Shown: one piece after another, positions 1 to 5,994 of the stretch
Layout: every line of letters starts with the position of its first letter
Position numbering within the stretch: position 1 is the first letter of the stretch
Assembly (NCBI GenBank): GCA_902494065.1
Contig: CABURZ010000018.1
Coordinates: 1 to 18,976 of the forward strand
DNA: 18,976 nucleotides
Source: an uncultured Sneathia sp.
GTDB lineage: Bacteria > Fusobacteriota > Fusobacteriia > Fusobacteriales > Leptotrichiaceae
Direction of reading: 5' to 3'
Translations under genes and position numbers: made by a program
Notes under the pieces: model-generated
Database searches by the model: none
Told to the model about the DNA's origin: nothing
The model's input: only the letters and a program-made list of their open reading frames with translations

Positions 1-541
1 GGAATTTATAAGTGGGAATATAAGTTTTACAAATTTACTTTTAAATAGTTCAAAATTATTTGATATAAATATTTATGCATTAAAAGAAAAAGGAGAGATT
101 GTTTTAAAATCAAGTCCTAATATGGTAGTTTTAGACGGTTCTAAAGGTATATTTAAAATAACAGATGAAAATATATTTGAAGTAAATAAAAATAGTAAAA
201 ATAAAGCAATTTTTTCAAAAGAAGCAGGTATTATACTTGAAGTTAATCCCAAAATATATAGTATAGATGATGTTGAATATGTACAATTAAAATTAAAAGC
301 AGAAGTAAGTAATTTTCAAAATAGAACTACAAAAAAACAAAATGTTATTGAAACAGTTGTAAATGTTGGGAATAAGAAAAATATGTTTATAGGTGGTTCT
401 ACAAGCATATTACAGGATAATAATAAATCCAAAACTCCTATTTTATCAGATATTCCTTTAATAGGAAGTTTGTTTACATATAGAAATAAATCAAATGTTC
501 AAAGGGAAATATATATGGAAATAGAAGTTGGTATTTTATGA
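1..541 (+). CDS. Secretin C-terminal part (type II secretion / type IV pilus), 5'-truncated by window edge
   Basis: This is the C-terminal portion of an outer-membrane secretin (GspD/PilQ family), the ring channel through which pseudopili or type II substrates cross the outer membrane. The reading frame is open from base 2, so the gene starts before the window and the internal ATG at 122 is not the start. Family hallmarks are visible: a stretch ending in LKSSPNMVVLDG, equivalent to the 'L..P.....N...A' segment of the secretin domain, then GGSTSIL and the diagnostic C-terminal PILSDIPLIGSLF, corresponding to the conserved 'P.L.DIP..G.LF' motif, ending in a beta-rich tail. The stop overlaps the next start as ATGA (538-541), so translation is probably coupled to the GspF-type gene. 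GspD and PilQ cannot be told apart from this fragment. Confidence 0.85.
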   Translation, partial: EFISGNISFTNLLLNSSKLFDINIYALKEKGEIVLKSSPNMVVLDGSKGIFKITDENIFEVNKNSKNKAIFSKEAGIILEVNPKIYSIDDVEYVQLKLKAEVSNFQNRTTKKQNVIETVVNVGNKKNMFIGGSTSILQDNNKSKTPILSDIPLIGSLFTYRNKSNVQREIYMEIEVGIL

Positions 542-1542
542 GCGATTTTAAATTTAGAAAAAAATTTACAGAACAATTAAGCGATTTATTAGAAGGAGAT
601 ATTAATTTGTTAGAAGCAATAAATATATTATCTAATTCATTTGGGGGTAAGTTTCGTGATAAAATATTTCATTTAAAATATTGCTTAGAAAAAGGGAAAG
701 ATTTTGAAGTATCGTTTAGTATTATTTCAAAAGATAAAGAATTTTTAACTTTTATTAAAACGGGAGAAAGAACTGGAAATCTTAAAAGAGTGTTAAAGCT
801 TTTAAAAGAAAAATATAATTTTATTCAAGAGATAAAATCAGAAATTTTAATGATAATTACATATCCAACTATAGTAATAATTGTTGCAATAATAATACTA
901 AATGTTTTACTTTTAGTTGTAGTTCCAAAATTTGTTGAGATTTATAATGATCTAGATAATAATTTGCCTATAATAACAAAAGTTGTTTTAAATTTAAGTG
1001 ATTTTATGATAAAAAAATGGCAATATTTAATTACTATCTTAATATCAATTGTACTATATACATACTTTTCATTTAAATATTTTAAAAATTTAATTTCTAG
1101 AATAATCATAAATATTCCCATATTCAAAGAATATATTGTATTAAGTTTTACGCAAACTATGTATGCAGCATTTGCTTCGAAAATAAGGTTTATAGAAGCA
1201 TTGCAACTTTGCATAAATATAGATAACATTGTATTTAAAAATGAATTAGTAAAGATTTTGAAAAAAATAGAAAAAGGAAATAGTATAAGTCAATCTTTTA
1301 AAAATTCAAAATACTTTGATAATGAATATAAAAGCTATATAACCATAGCAGATAGAACAGGTGAATTAGAAAATACTTTTAAAACATTATCGGTCATACT
1401 TAATAATAGATTGAAATACAAAATTAAACTATATTTAAAATTTTTAGAGCCGATATCTATAGTATTAATAGCTATTTTTGTAGGAATAATAGTCCTTGCA
1501 ATAATGCTACCATTATTTAGCTTAGGCGAGAATATAGGATAA
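538..1542 (+). CDS. Type II secretion / type IV pilus inner-membrane platform protein (GspF/PilC family)
   Basis: A 334-residue polytopic membrane protein of the T2SF family, the inner-membrane platform that couples the assembly ATPase to pilin or pseudopilin polymerisation. The family layout of two cytoplasmic helical T2SF repeats is visible: repeat one about residues 8-100 (with 'FIKTGERTGNL', the usual 'i..GE.sG.L' motif) and repeat two about 205-300 (with 'YITIADRTGELENTF'). Hydrophobic segments lie near residues 103-132, 163-180 and 303-330. The length is slightly below the usual 400 because the N-terminal tail is short. It overlaps the secretin gene by four bases and is followed after one base by an unrelated small gene, so no pilin or ATPase gene follows here. 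GspF and PilC are not distinguishable. Confidence 0.9.
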   Translation: MSDFKFRKKFTEQLSDLLEGDINLLEAINILSNSFGGKFRDKIFHLKYCLEKGKDFEVSFSIISKDKEFLTFIKTGERTGNLKRVLKLLKEKYNFIQEIKSEILMIITYPTIVIIVAIIILNVLLLVVVPKFVEIYNDLDNNLPIITKVVLNLSDFMIKKWQYLITILISIVLYTYFSFKYFKNLISRIIINIPIFKEYIVLSFTQTMYAAFASKIRFIEALQLCINIDNIVFKNELVKILKKIEKGNSISQSFKNSKYFDNEYKSYITIADRTGELENTFKTLSVILNNRLKYKIKLYLKFLEPISIVLIAIFVGIIVLAIMLPLFSLGENIG

Positions 1543-1543
1543 C

Positions 1544-1906
1544 ATGTGTAAAAATGATGATGAAAAAAATCTAAAAGAATATGAAAAAATAACAAAATTA
1601 GAAGCATTTAACAAACTTAAAGATATTATTAGATACACAACACAATTACCAGAAGATAAATTTTATGATAAATACATTCAAGTTAATATGTTGATAAAGA
1701 AAAAAGGTTATGATATAATCAAATTAAAGAATAGTTGGGAGGATAATTCGCCTTATAAAGGTATAAACACAGTATTAAAAAAAGGTAATTTATGCTTTGA
1801 AATGCAGTATCATACTGAAAAGAGTTTAAAAGTAAAAGAAATTAATCATAAACTTTATGAGGAGGAAAGATTAGAAACTACAAGTATTAAAAGAAAAAAG
1901 AATTAA
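1544..1906 (+). CDS. RelA/SpoT-synthetase-like protein, N-terminally shortened (putative toxic alarmone-synthetase relative)
   Basis: A 120-residue protein whose core resembles the second half of the RelA/SpoT nucleotide pyrophosphokinase fold. Visible: KDIIRYT (26-32), the counterpart of the metal-binding Asp segment 'D..G.R'; GYDIIKLKN (55-63); Y71-K-G-I-N75, matching the 'GY.s.H' substrate-tyrosine segment; FEMQYHT (85-91), matching the 'vEvQiRT' segment with its metal-binding Glu; and H102/YEEER. The same pattern occurs in phage-borne and toxin-associated RelA/SpoT-like domains. The helical N-terminal part that carries the Arg/Lys ATP-binding residues is nearly absent, so it may be inactive, may need a partner, or may be a remnant. 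It starts one base after the GspF-type gene (AGGA about five bases upstream of ATG) and abuts the next small gene. The HD hydrolase two genes on supports an alarmone theme. Homology is judged from motifs only. Confidence 0.6.
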   Translation: MCKNDDEKNLKEYEKITKLEAFNKLKDIIRYTTQLPEDKFYDKYIQVNMLIKKKGYDIIKLKNSWEDNSPYKGINTVLKKGNLCFEMQYHTEKSLKVKEINHKLYEEERLETTSIKRKKN

Positions 1907-2110
1907 ATGAAATATAATTATTTTGATATAAATGGTAGTATTTATAGAAGAATTGCTAATAAACTACATAGTTTAGCATATATATTCAAAAATAATAAGT
2001 GGATAGAAGATGATAACACTTATGTTGCAGCTCATTTTGAAGATAGATATGATTTTGTTATTTTAACTCAAGAAGAAGCTAAATTAAGGTTAGGTGTATA
2101 TTATGAGTAA
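1907..2110 (+). CDS. Small protein of unknown function (67 aa) between RelA/SpoT-like and HD genes
   Basis: I do not recognise this 67-residue protein. It is soluble, with no signal peptide or membrane segment, and is rich in aromatic residues (nine Tyr, with Phe and Trp). The first half reads as 'IYRRIANKLHSLAYIFKNNKWIED', a strand-turn-strand pattern in which N/D-G-like turns separate hydrophobic strands. The second half has an acidic stretch and ends 'LTQEEAKLRL'. Its ATG follows the preceding stop with no gap, and its 3' end overlaps the HD gene by eight bases, so the three genes are translationally linked. Position and size fit a small accessory or antidote component of the cassette, but that is inference. 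A role in the secretion system cannot be excluded. Confidence 0.6.
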   Translation: MKYNYFDINGSIYRRIANKLHSLAYIFKNNKWIEDDNTYVAAHFEDRYDFVILTQEEAKLRLGVYYE

Positions 2111-2519
2111 GTATGAATTAGCATTAAAAATAGCAACAGATGCACATAAGGGACAAGTTGATAAAGCAGGTGTTGAATATATTAACCACCCATTAAAGGT
2201 TGCAAGTTTAGTTTATAATGAAAATGAAAAAATAGTTGCACTATTACATGATACTATTGAAGATACATATATTACGGAACAACATTTAATAGACTATGGA
2301 TTTTCAAATGAAATTATTGAAGCAGTAAAAGTTTTAACGCATAGTAAAGACGTGCCATATATGGATTATATACAAAAAATAAAGGGTAATAAACTTGCAA
2401 GAAAAGTAAAAATAGCAGATTTAACACATAATTCTGATTTGACTAGATTAAAAAATATAACTGAAAAAGATAGAAAAAGATGTGAAAAATATAAGAAAGC
2501 ATTAATGTATTTAAGTTAA
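2103..2519 (+). CDS. Small HD-domain hydrolase of RelA/SpoT (small alarmone hydrolase) type
   Basis: A stand-alone 138-residue HD metal-dependent phosphohydrolase. It keeps the RSH/MESH1-style motif set: AHKGQ (14-18), YINHP with H29, LLHDTIEDT with H49-D50 and E53-D54, and KIADLTHN with D106 and N110. In that family these residues bind one Mn ion and remove the 3'-pyrophosphate from (p)ppGpp or (p)ppApp. The protein consists of the hydrolase domain only, with no synthetase or TGS/ACT regions. I chose ATG 2103 over the in-frame GTG at 2094 because AAGGTTAGG (2087 region) is better placed for it and residue 1 then matches the usual N-terminal helix. The gene overlaps the 67-aa gene by eight bases and is the last of the operon. 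In toxSAS modules such hydrolases act as antidotes, and the adjacent RelA/SpoT-like gene suggests the same here (inference). Confidence 0.8.
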   Translation: MSKYELALKIATDAHKGQVDKAGVEYINHPLKVASLVYNENEKIVALLHDTIEDTYITEQHLIDYGFSNEIIEAVKVLTHSKDVPYMDYIQKIKGNKLARKVKIADLTHNSDLTRLKNITEKDRKRCEKYKKALMYLS

Positions 2520-2522
2520 ATT

Positions 2523-2550
2523 TTGAAAAAATAAAAAATAGTGATATAAT
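2523..2550 (+). promoter_or_regulatory. Extended -10 promoter for the structured RNA upstream of pip
   Basis: A -35-like TTGAAA (2523-2528) lies 16 bases before a perfect TATAAT (2545-2550), which is preceded by TG at 2542-2543, giving the extended -10 form TGATATAAT. The predicted start is near 2557, exactly where the folded RNA begins. It lies directly after the stop of the HD gene. Confidence 0.75.
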
Positions 2551-2555
2551 TTTAA

Positions 2556-2640
2556 TATATAGAGGATAGTGAATGTGCCGCTATCGCCCTTGTGAAAACA
2601 GGTTTGGAGAAGTGGGAAAAGGCAGACCCACCTATATAGT
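2556..2640 (+). ncRNA. Structured RNA of unrecognised class (leader element or sRNA) ahead of pip
   Basis: Between the HD gene and pip lies a stretch that is less AT-rich than its surroundings and folds compactly. P1 is TATATAG (2556-2562) with CTATATA (2632-2638). P2 is GATAGTG (2565-2571) with CGCTATC (2579-2585). P3 is CTTGT (2589-2593) with ACAGG (2598-2602), capped by a GAAA tetraloop. P4 is GTGGG (2612-2616) with CCCAC (2627-2631). The P4 loop carries GGCA (2621-2624), which could pair with TGCC (2576-2579) of the P2 loop, or its GGC with GCC (2586-2588), giving a kissing-loop or pseudoknot core. It has its own promoter and a terminator 20 bases on, just before the pip ribosome-binding site, which is the layout of a riboswitch/attenuator. 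I do not recognise the motif; SRP RNA, T-box and common riboswitch cores were considered and do not fit. It could also be an independent sRNA. Confidence 0.6.
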
Positions 2641-2659
2641 GAATTAAAAAATATTTTTT

Positions 2660-2695
2660 AGTATCCTCGTACCTTATATGAGGGTGCTTTTTTTT
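2660..2695 (+). terminator. Intrinsic terminator after the structured RNA
   Basis: AGTATCCTCG (2660-2669) pairs over ten positions, including three G-T wobbles, with TGAGGGTGCT (2679-2688). The loop is nine bases and is followed by eight T (2688-2695). CACCT (2629-2633), in the P4/P1 3' strands of the RNA, could instead pair with GGGTG (2682-2686) of the terminator arm, so switching between folds is conceivable. Confidence 0.8.
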
Positions 2696-2728
2696 GTAGT
2701 ATGTGATAAAATATATTAGGTGATGAAA

Positions 2729-3655
2729 ATGGAATTTTATGAAGAGTTACAGCCATACAATTTTGGATATTTAAAAGTATCAAAATTGCATGAGATATAC
2801 TATGAAGAATGTGGTAATAAAGATGGGATACCTATTGTGTATGTACATGGTGGTCCTGGAGGAGGAAGTGGGACTCTAGCTAGAAGATTTTTTAATAAAG
2901 ATAAGTATAGAGTAATAATTTTTGACCAAAGAGGTGCAGGAAGATCAAAACCCTTTGTTGAGTTAAAAGAAAATACTACTTTTGATTTAGTTGAAGATAT
3001 GGAAAAACTAAGAAAACACTTAAATATTGATAAATGGATACTATTTGGAGGTAGTTGGGGGACAACTCTGAGCTTAGTTTATGCTATAAATCATGCAGAT
3101 AGAGTTAGCGGTATGATACTAAGAGGAATATTTTTAGCAAGAAAAGAAGATGTAGATTGGTTATATAGAGGTGGAGCAGGATATTTCTTTCCTAAAGAGT
3201 TTGATAAATATATTTCAATTTTAAGTGAAAGTGAAAGAAAAGATATTATAGCAAGTTACATGAAATACTTGTCTAGTTCTGATATGAAAATAGTTTCACG
3301 ATATGCAAAATATTGGAATGATTGGGAAAGTAGTTGCATAGCACTTTATCCTAAAAAATTAAGTGAAGAAGTAACAGATTATGATATTGCAATTGCCAGA
3401 TTAGAATGCCATTATTTCTATAACAATAGCTTTATTGAAGAAAACTATATTTTAAATAATGTAGATAAAATAAAAGATATTAAAACAAAAATTTGCCATG
3501 GAAGATATGATGTAGATTGTAGACCATGTGGAGCGTATGAATTAAGTAAATTAATGGATAATTGTGAATTGGTTATAGTAGAAGGAGCAGGACATACATC
3601 ACTAGAACCAGAGATAACTTCAAAATTAATAGAATTTACAGATGGGTGGGAATAA
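2729..3655 (+). CDS. pip: Proline iminopeptidase (alpha/beta hydrolase, peptidase family S33)
   Basis: A 308-residue cytoplasmic serine peptidase that releases N-terminal proline from peptides. The family signature is complete: HGGPGGG (40-46, oxyanion-hole loop), FDQRGAGRS (65-73), the nucleophile elbow GGSWGT with Ser109, a late Asp in GRYDVDCRP and the catalytic His in GAGHT near the C-terminus. Length matches Neisseria and Xanthomonas PIP (about 310). I chose ATG 2729 because AGGTG (2718-2722) is six bases upstream; the GTG at 2720 lies inside that site. The gene sits just downstream of the structured RNA and its terminator. A weak extended -10 (TGATAAAAT, 2704-2712) is also present, but would leave almost no leader. 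Expression may therefore depend on readthrough of the terminator. The next gene begins one base after the stop. Confidence 0.9.
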   Translation: MEFYEELQPYNFGYLKVSKLHEIYYEECGNKDGIPIVYVHGGPGGGSGTLARRFFNKDKYRVIIFDQRGAGRSKPFVELKENTTFDLVEDMEKLRKHLNIDKWILFGGSWGTTLSLVYAINHADRVSGMILRGIFLARKEDVDWLYRGGAGYFFPKEFDKYISILSESERKDIIASYMKYLSSSDMKIVSRYAKYWNDWESSCIALYPKKLSEEVTDYDIAIARLECHYFYNNSFIEENYILNNVDKIKDIKTKICHGRYDVDCRPCGAYELSKLMDNCELVIVEGAGHTSLEPEITSKLIEFTDGWE

Positions 3656-3656
3656 A

Positions 3657-4439
3657 ATGACTATTCGTGAAAAAATTGATGCTTTAGTTTCAATGGCTAA
3701 AGAGAGAGAAATTTTAATAAAAGAAAGTAAAACTGTAGAAGAAGTAGAATTATTAAAAAAAATGTTGCAATATACAAGAGACGTTTATGGAAATGACTCA
3801 AATAGCACAATAAAAATGTTAAATGAATTAGGAGGAACATCTAAATATATAGGTGAGTATGATTTAGGAATAAAATGCTTAAAAGAAGCACTAGATATTA
3901 TAGAGAAAAAATTTGGAATAGACAGTATCTCATATGCAACAACTACACTTAATTTAACAGAAGTATATAGATTTAAGGGTGAAATCGAAAAATTAGAAAA
4001 TTTATATAAGTCAGTAATTAAAATATATGATAGCTATAAAATGGAAAATAGTTATGAATATGCAAGTGTTTGCAATAATTTAGGACTATATTATCAAGAT
4101 ACTAATAATCCAAGTAAAGCATTACCCTTACATTTAACAAGTCTTGAAATTTTAAAAAACATGCCAGACTATCCAGTTGCACTAGCTACTACTTATAATA
4201 ATTTAGCAATAGCATATAGAATGTTGGGAGAAAATGAAAAATCAGATGAATGTATAAAAACATGTCTTGATATATATGAAAAAGAAGTTGGAAAAGGACA
4301 TGCAATGTATTCGGCAGCTATTAATAATTTAGCAGTTGCATTTTATAACAAAGGAGAATTAGAAAAATCACTTGAATTATTTAAAAAAGTACTTTTTATA
4401 TGTGAAGCGTCATTTGGAAGAGGAAGTGTAAACTATTAA
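3657..4439 (+). CDS. Tetratricopeptide repeat protein, probably truncated by an in-frame stop
   Basis: A 260-residue helical repeat protein built of about five kinesin-light-chain-like TPRs of roughly 42 residues, such as 'YASVCNNLGLYYQD', 'ALATTYNNLAIAYRMLGE' and 'YSAAINNLAVAFYNKGE', each followed by an amphipathic helix ending near 'ALDII' or 'CLDIYEK'. TPRs mediate protein contacts and have no catalytic activity. I preferred ATG 3657 to the in-frame 3642 ATG because GGGTGGG (3644-3650) is then correctly spaced. After the TAA at 4437-4439 the same frame stays open for 19 more codons with family-like sequence (KVKSNVDMVKETIEMRKKK) and ends in a TGA (4497-4499) overlapping the next ATG. The stop therefore looks like a recent nonsense change that trims the last helix. 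It precedes DUF4037 and DUF4125 genes, a known association of such TPR proteins. Confidence 0.8.
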   Translation: MTIREKIDALVSMAKEREILIKESKTVEEVELLKKMLQYTRDVYGNDSNSTIKMLNELGGTSKYIGEYDLGIKCLKEALDIIEKKFGIDSISYATTTLNLTEVYRFKGEIEKLENLYKSVIKIYDSYKMENSYEYASVCNNLGLYYQDTNNPSKALPLHLTSLEILKNMPDYPVALATTYNNLAIAYRMLGENEKSDECIKTCLDIYEKEVGKGHAMYSAAINNLAVAFYNKGELEKSLELFKKVLFICEASFGRGSVNY

Positions 4440-4499
4440 AAAGTAAAATCTAATGTTGATATGGTAAAAGAAACTATAGAAATGAGAAAGAAAAAATGA
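4437..4499 (+). pseudogene. Stranded 3' tail of the TPR gene after a premature TAA
   Basis: Reading on in the TPR frame from 4440 gives 19 sense codons that form a charged amphipathic helix like the last helix of related TPR proteins, then TGA at 4497-4499. This TGA overlaps the DUF4037 start as ATGA, the coupling style used throughout the window. The segment has no start or ribosome-binding site of its own. It is best explained as the original C-terminus, cut off by a single-codon change to TAA at 4437-4439. Confidence 0.65.
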
Positions 4500-5386
4500 A
4501 AGGTTTAGAATTAGTAGAGAAAAATTTTTATGAAAACATCTTACCTATATTACGACAATATGATATAAAAATTTCAGCTGGGCTTGTTGGGTATGGATCT
4601 GAGTGCTATGGATTTGATGATGATTATTCAAGAGATCATGATTTTAGCTCTATGCCATGTATATGGCTTACAAAAGAGGATTATGAAAAATATGCTGATG
4701 AACTAAGGGAAAAAATATACAATGAGTTTTACGAAAAAACAAAGACTGTTTGGTCTAACGATAGGCGTGGTATATTAAATGTAGATGATTTTATATATAC
4801 ATTTCTTGGAAGTACAACTGGTCCTAAAAAAGATGAAGATTATTTAAATATACCAGAATATTTATTGTCTTCATTTACAAATGGTAAAATTTTTATAGAT
4901 GAAATAGGTATTATTACAAAAGTACGTGAAAATGTAAAATATTATCCTCGTGATGTAAGGTATAATAGAATTGCAACAAGATGTATGAATGCTTCACGTG
5001 AAGGTTTGTACAATTACGAAAGATGTGTGAAAAGGAATGATCTGGTTGCAAGCAATCAAGCGTTATCAAAATTTATAGAAGAAACAATAGAACTATATTA
5101 TTTAATACATAAAAAATATTGTCCATATTATAAATGGTATCATAAAATGTTAAAAACTTTTGATGAAAAAGCATATGAATTTTATTTGAAATTATTAGAT
5201 AGAAATTCAACTATTAATGATAAATTTAATATTATAGAAAAGATATGTAGCGATATAATAGATAAATTGGAAAGTGAAGAAATAATAGTAAGAGTTAGTG
5301 ATTACCTTGGATACTATGGTCCTATTATTCAATCAAGAATAGATAATGACTACATACATGATTTAGGATTTTGGAGTGATAAATAA
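4496..5386 (+). CDS. DUF4037 family protein, nucleotidyltransferase-like
   Basis: A 296-residue protein of the DUF4037 type. Near the N-terminus it has GLVGYGSECYGFDDDY followed by SRDHDF: a G34-S35 pair and, 12-14 residues later, D47-H-D49. This resembles the GS...DxD active-site pattern of the polymerase-beta nucleotidyltransferase fold, spaced slightly more widely. The rest is mainly helical ('RIATRCMNASREGLYNYERC', residues about 159-178, then a region rich in Tyr and Lys, YYKWYHKML). The substrate is unknown. The start overlaps the original TPR stop (ATGA), and its own stop overlaps the DUF4125 gene by one base, so the three genes form one cassette. There is no signal peptide, so it is presumably cytoplasmic. 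The family call is from remembered motif pattern and neighbourhood. Confidence 0.75.
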   Translation: MKGLELVEKNFYENILPILRQYDIKISAGLVGYGSECYGFDDDYSRDHDFSSMPCIWLTKEDYEKYADELREKIYNEFYEKTKTVWSNDRRGILNVDDFIYTFLGSTTGPKKDEDYLNIPEYLLSSFTNGKIFIDEIGIITKVRENVKYYPRDVRYNRIATRCMNASREGLYNYERCVKRNDLVASNQALSKFIEETIELYYLIHKKYCPYYKWYHKMLKTFDEKAYEFYLKLLDRNSTINDKFNIIEKICSDIIDKLESEEIIVRVSDYLGYYGPIIQSRIDNDYIHDLGFWSDK

Positions 5387-5994
5387 TGGAAGATATTATA
5401 GATAAAATAATAGAAATTGAATGGAACTACTTCACAAATTTGAATAATACAGGAGGTAGAGCTAGTTGTCAAGACAATTATGGAGAATTTGTTATAACAA
5501 GAAAAAGTCAATGGGAAAATTTAACTTTAGATATACTTAAAAGTTATTACGATGATTTAATGGAATATAAAAAAATACATAGAAATCCTTTATTTGAAAA
5601 ATATGCATACATGATGGAATTCACACATAAAGATGAATATGAAAAATTAAAACCATTTTTACCATTGAAAAATGAAATAAATGAAAAAATTATAGATATG
5701 ATAGAAGAAATAGTTATGAAGTGGGAGAGAGAATTTGTAAAAAAATATCCTGTACTTGCAAAAATAACTAGAGGTGTAGATATAAATGACGAAGGTAGCA
5801 TAGCATCAACTAGAACATATTTACGTGGGGAACATAGTACATATTCTGTAAAAACAAATGAACTTTACTTAAAATATATACAAAGTTTAAGTGAAAATTT
5901 AGTTGAAAAAATTTATACAGATATTTTTAAAAAGAAAGGATTTGTGAATTTAGAAGATGCAGAGAATATTATTAGTTCTAGTAACCATAATTAG
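5386..5994 (+). CDS. DUF4125 family protein
   Basis: A 202-residue cytoplasmic protein of unknown function matching the DUF4125 pattern: the N-terminal helix 'IIEIEWNYFTNLNNTGGRASCQDNY' region with the near-invariant GGRASCQD (residues about 23-30), then 'FVITRKSQW', 'NPLFEKYAYMMEFTHKDEY' and, near the end, 'YLRGEHSTYS'. The conserved Cys/Gln/Asp and Arg residues suggest a catalytic or ligand-binding site, but no reaction is known to me. The start codon overlaps the DUF4037 stop by one base, which implies coupled synthesis. Genes of this type are commonly found beside DUF4037 and TPR genes. The last 38 bases are shared with the next gene in another frame. Confidence 0.75.
   Translation: MEDIIDKIIEIEWNYFTNLNNTGGRASCQDNYGEFVITRKSQWENLTLDILKSYYDDLMEYKKIHRNPLFEKYAYMMEFTHKDEYEKLKPFLPLKNEINEKIIDMIEEIVMKWEREFVKKYPVLAKITRGVDINDEGSIASTRTYLRGEHSTYSVKTNELYLKYIQSLSENLVEKIYTDIFKKKGFVNLEDAENIISSSNHN

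Noticed and set aside
2094..2102. GTG at 2094 as start of the HD hydrolase
   Set aside because: ATG 2103 is better spaced from AAGGTTAGG and gives the usual N-terminus; the three extra residues have no family counterpart.
2571..2640. SRP (4.5S) RNA, suggested by CAGGT, GGAGAAG and AGGCAGA segments
   Set aside because: The conserved apical hairpin with GGAA tetraloop and AGCAGC is missing, and the sequence folds as several hairpins and not one long one.
2645..2660. AT palindrome TAAAAAATATTTTTTA as a protein-binding operator
   Set aside because: Such perfect A/T runs are expected by chance in this composition and it lies within the RNA-terminator spacer; no second copy was seen.
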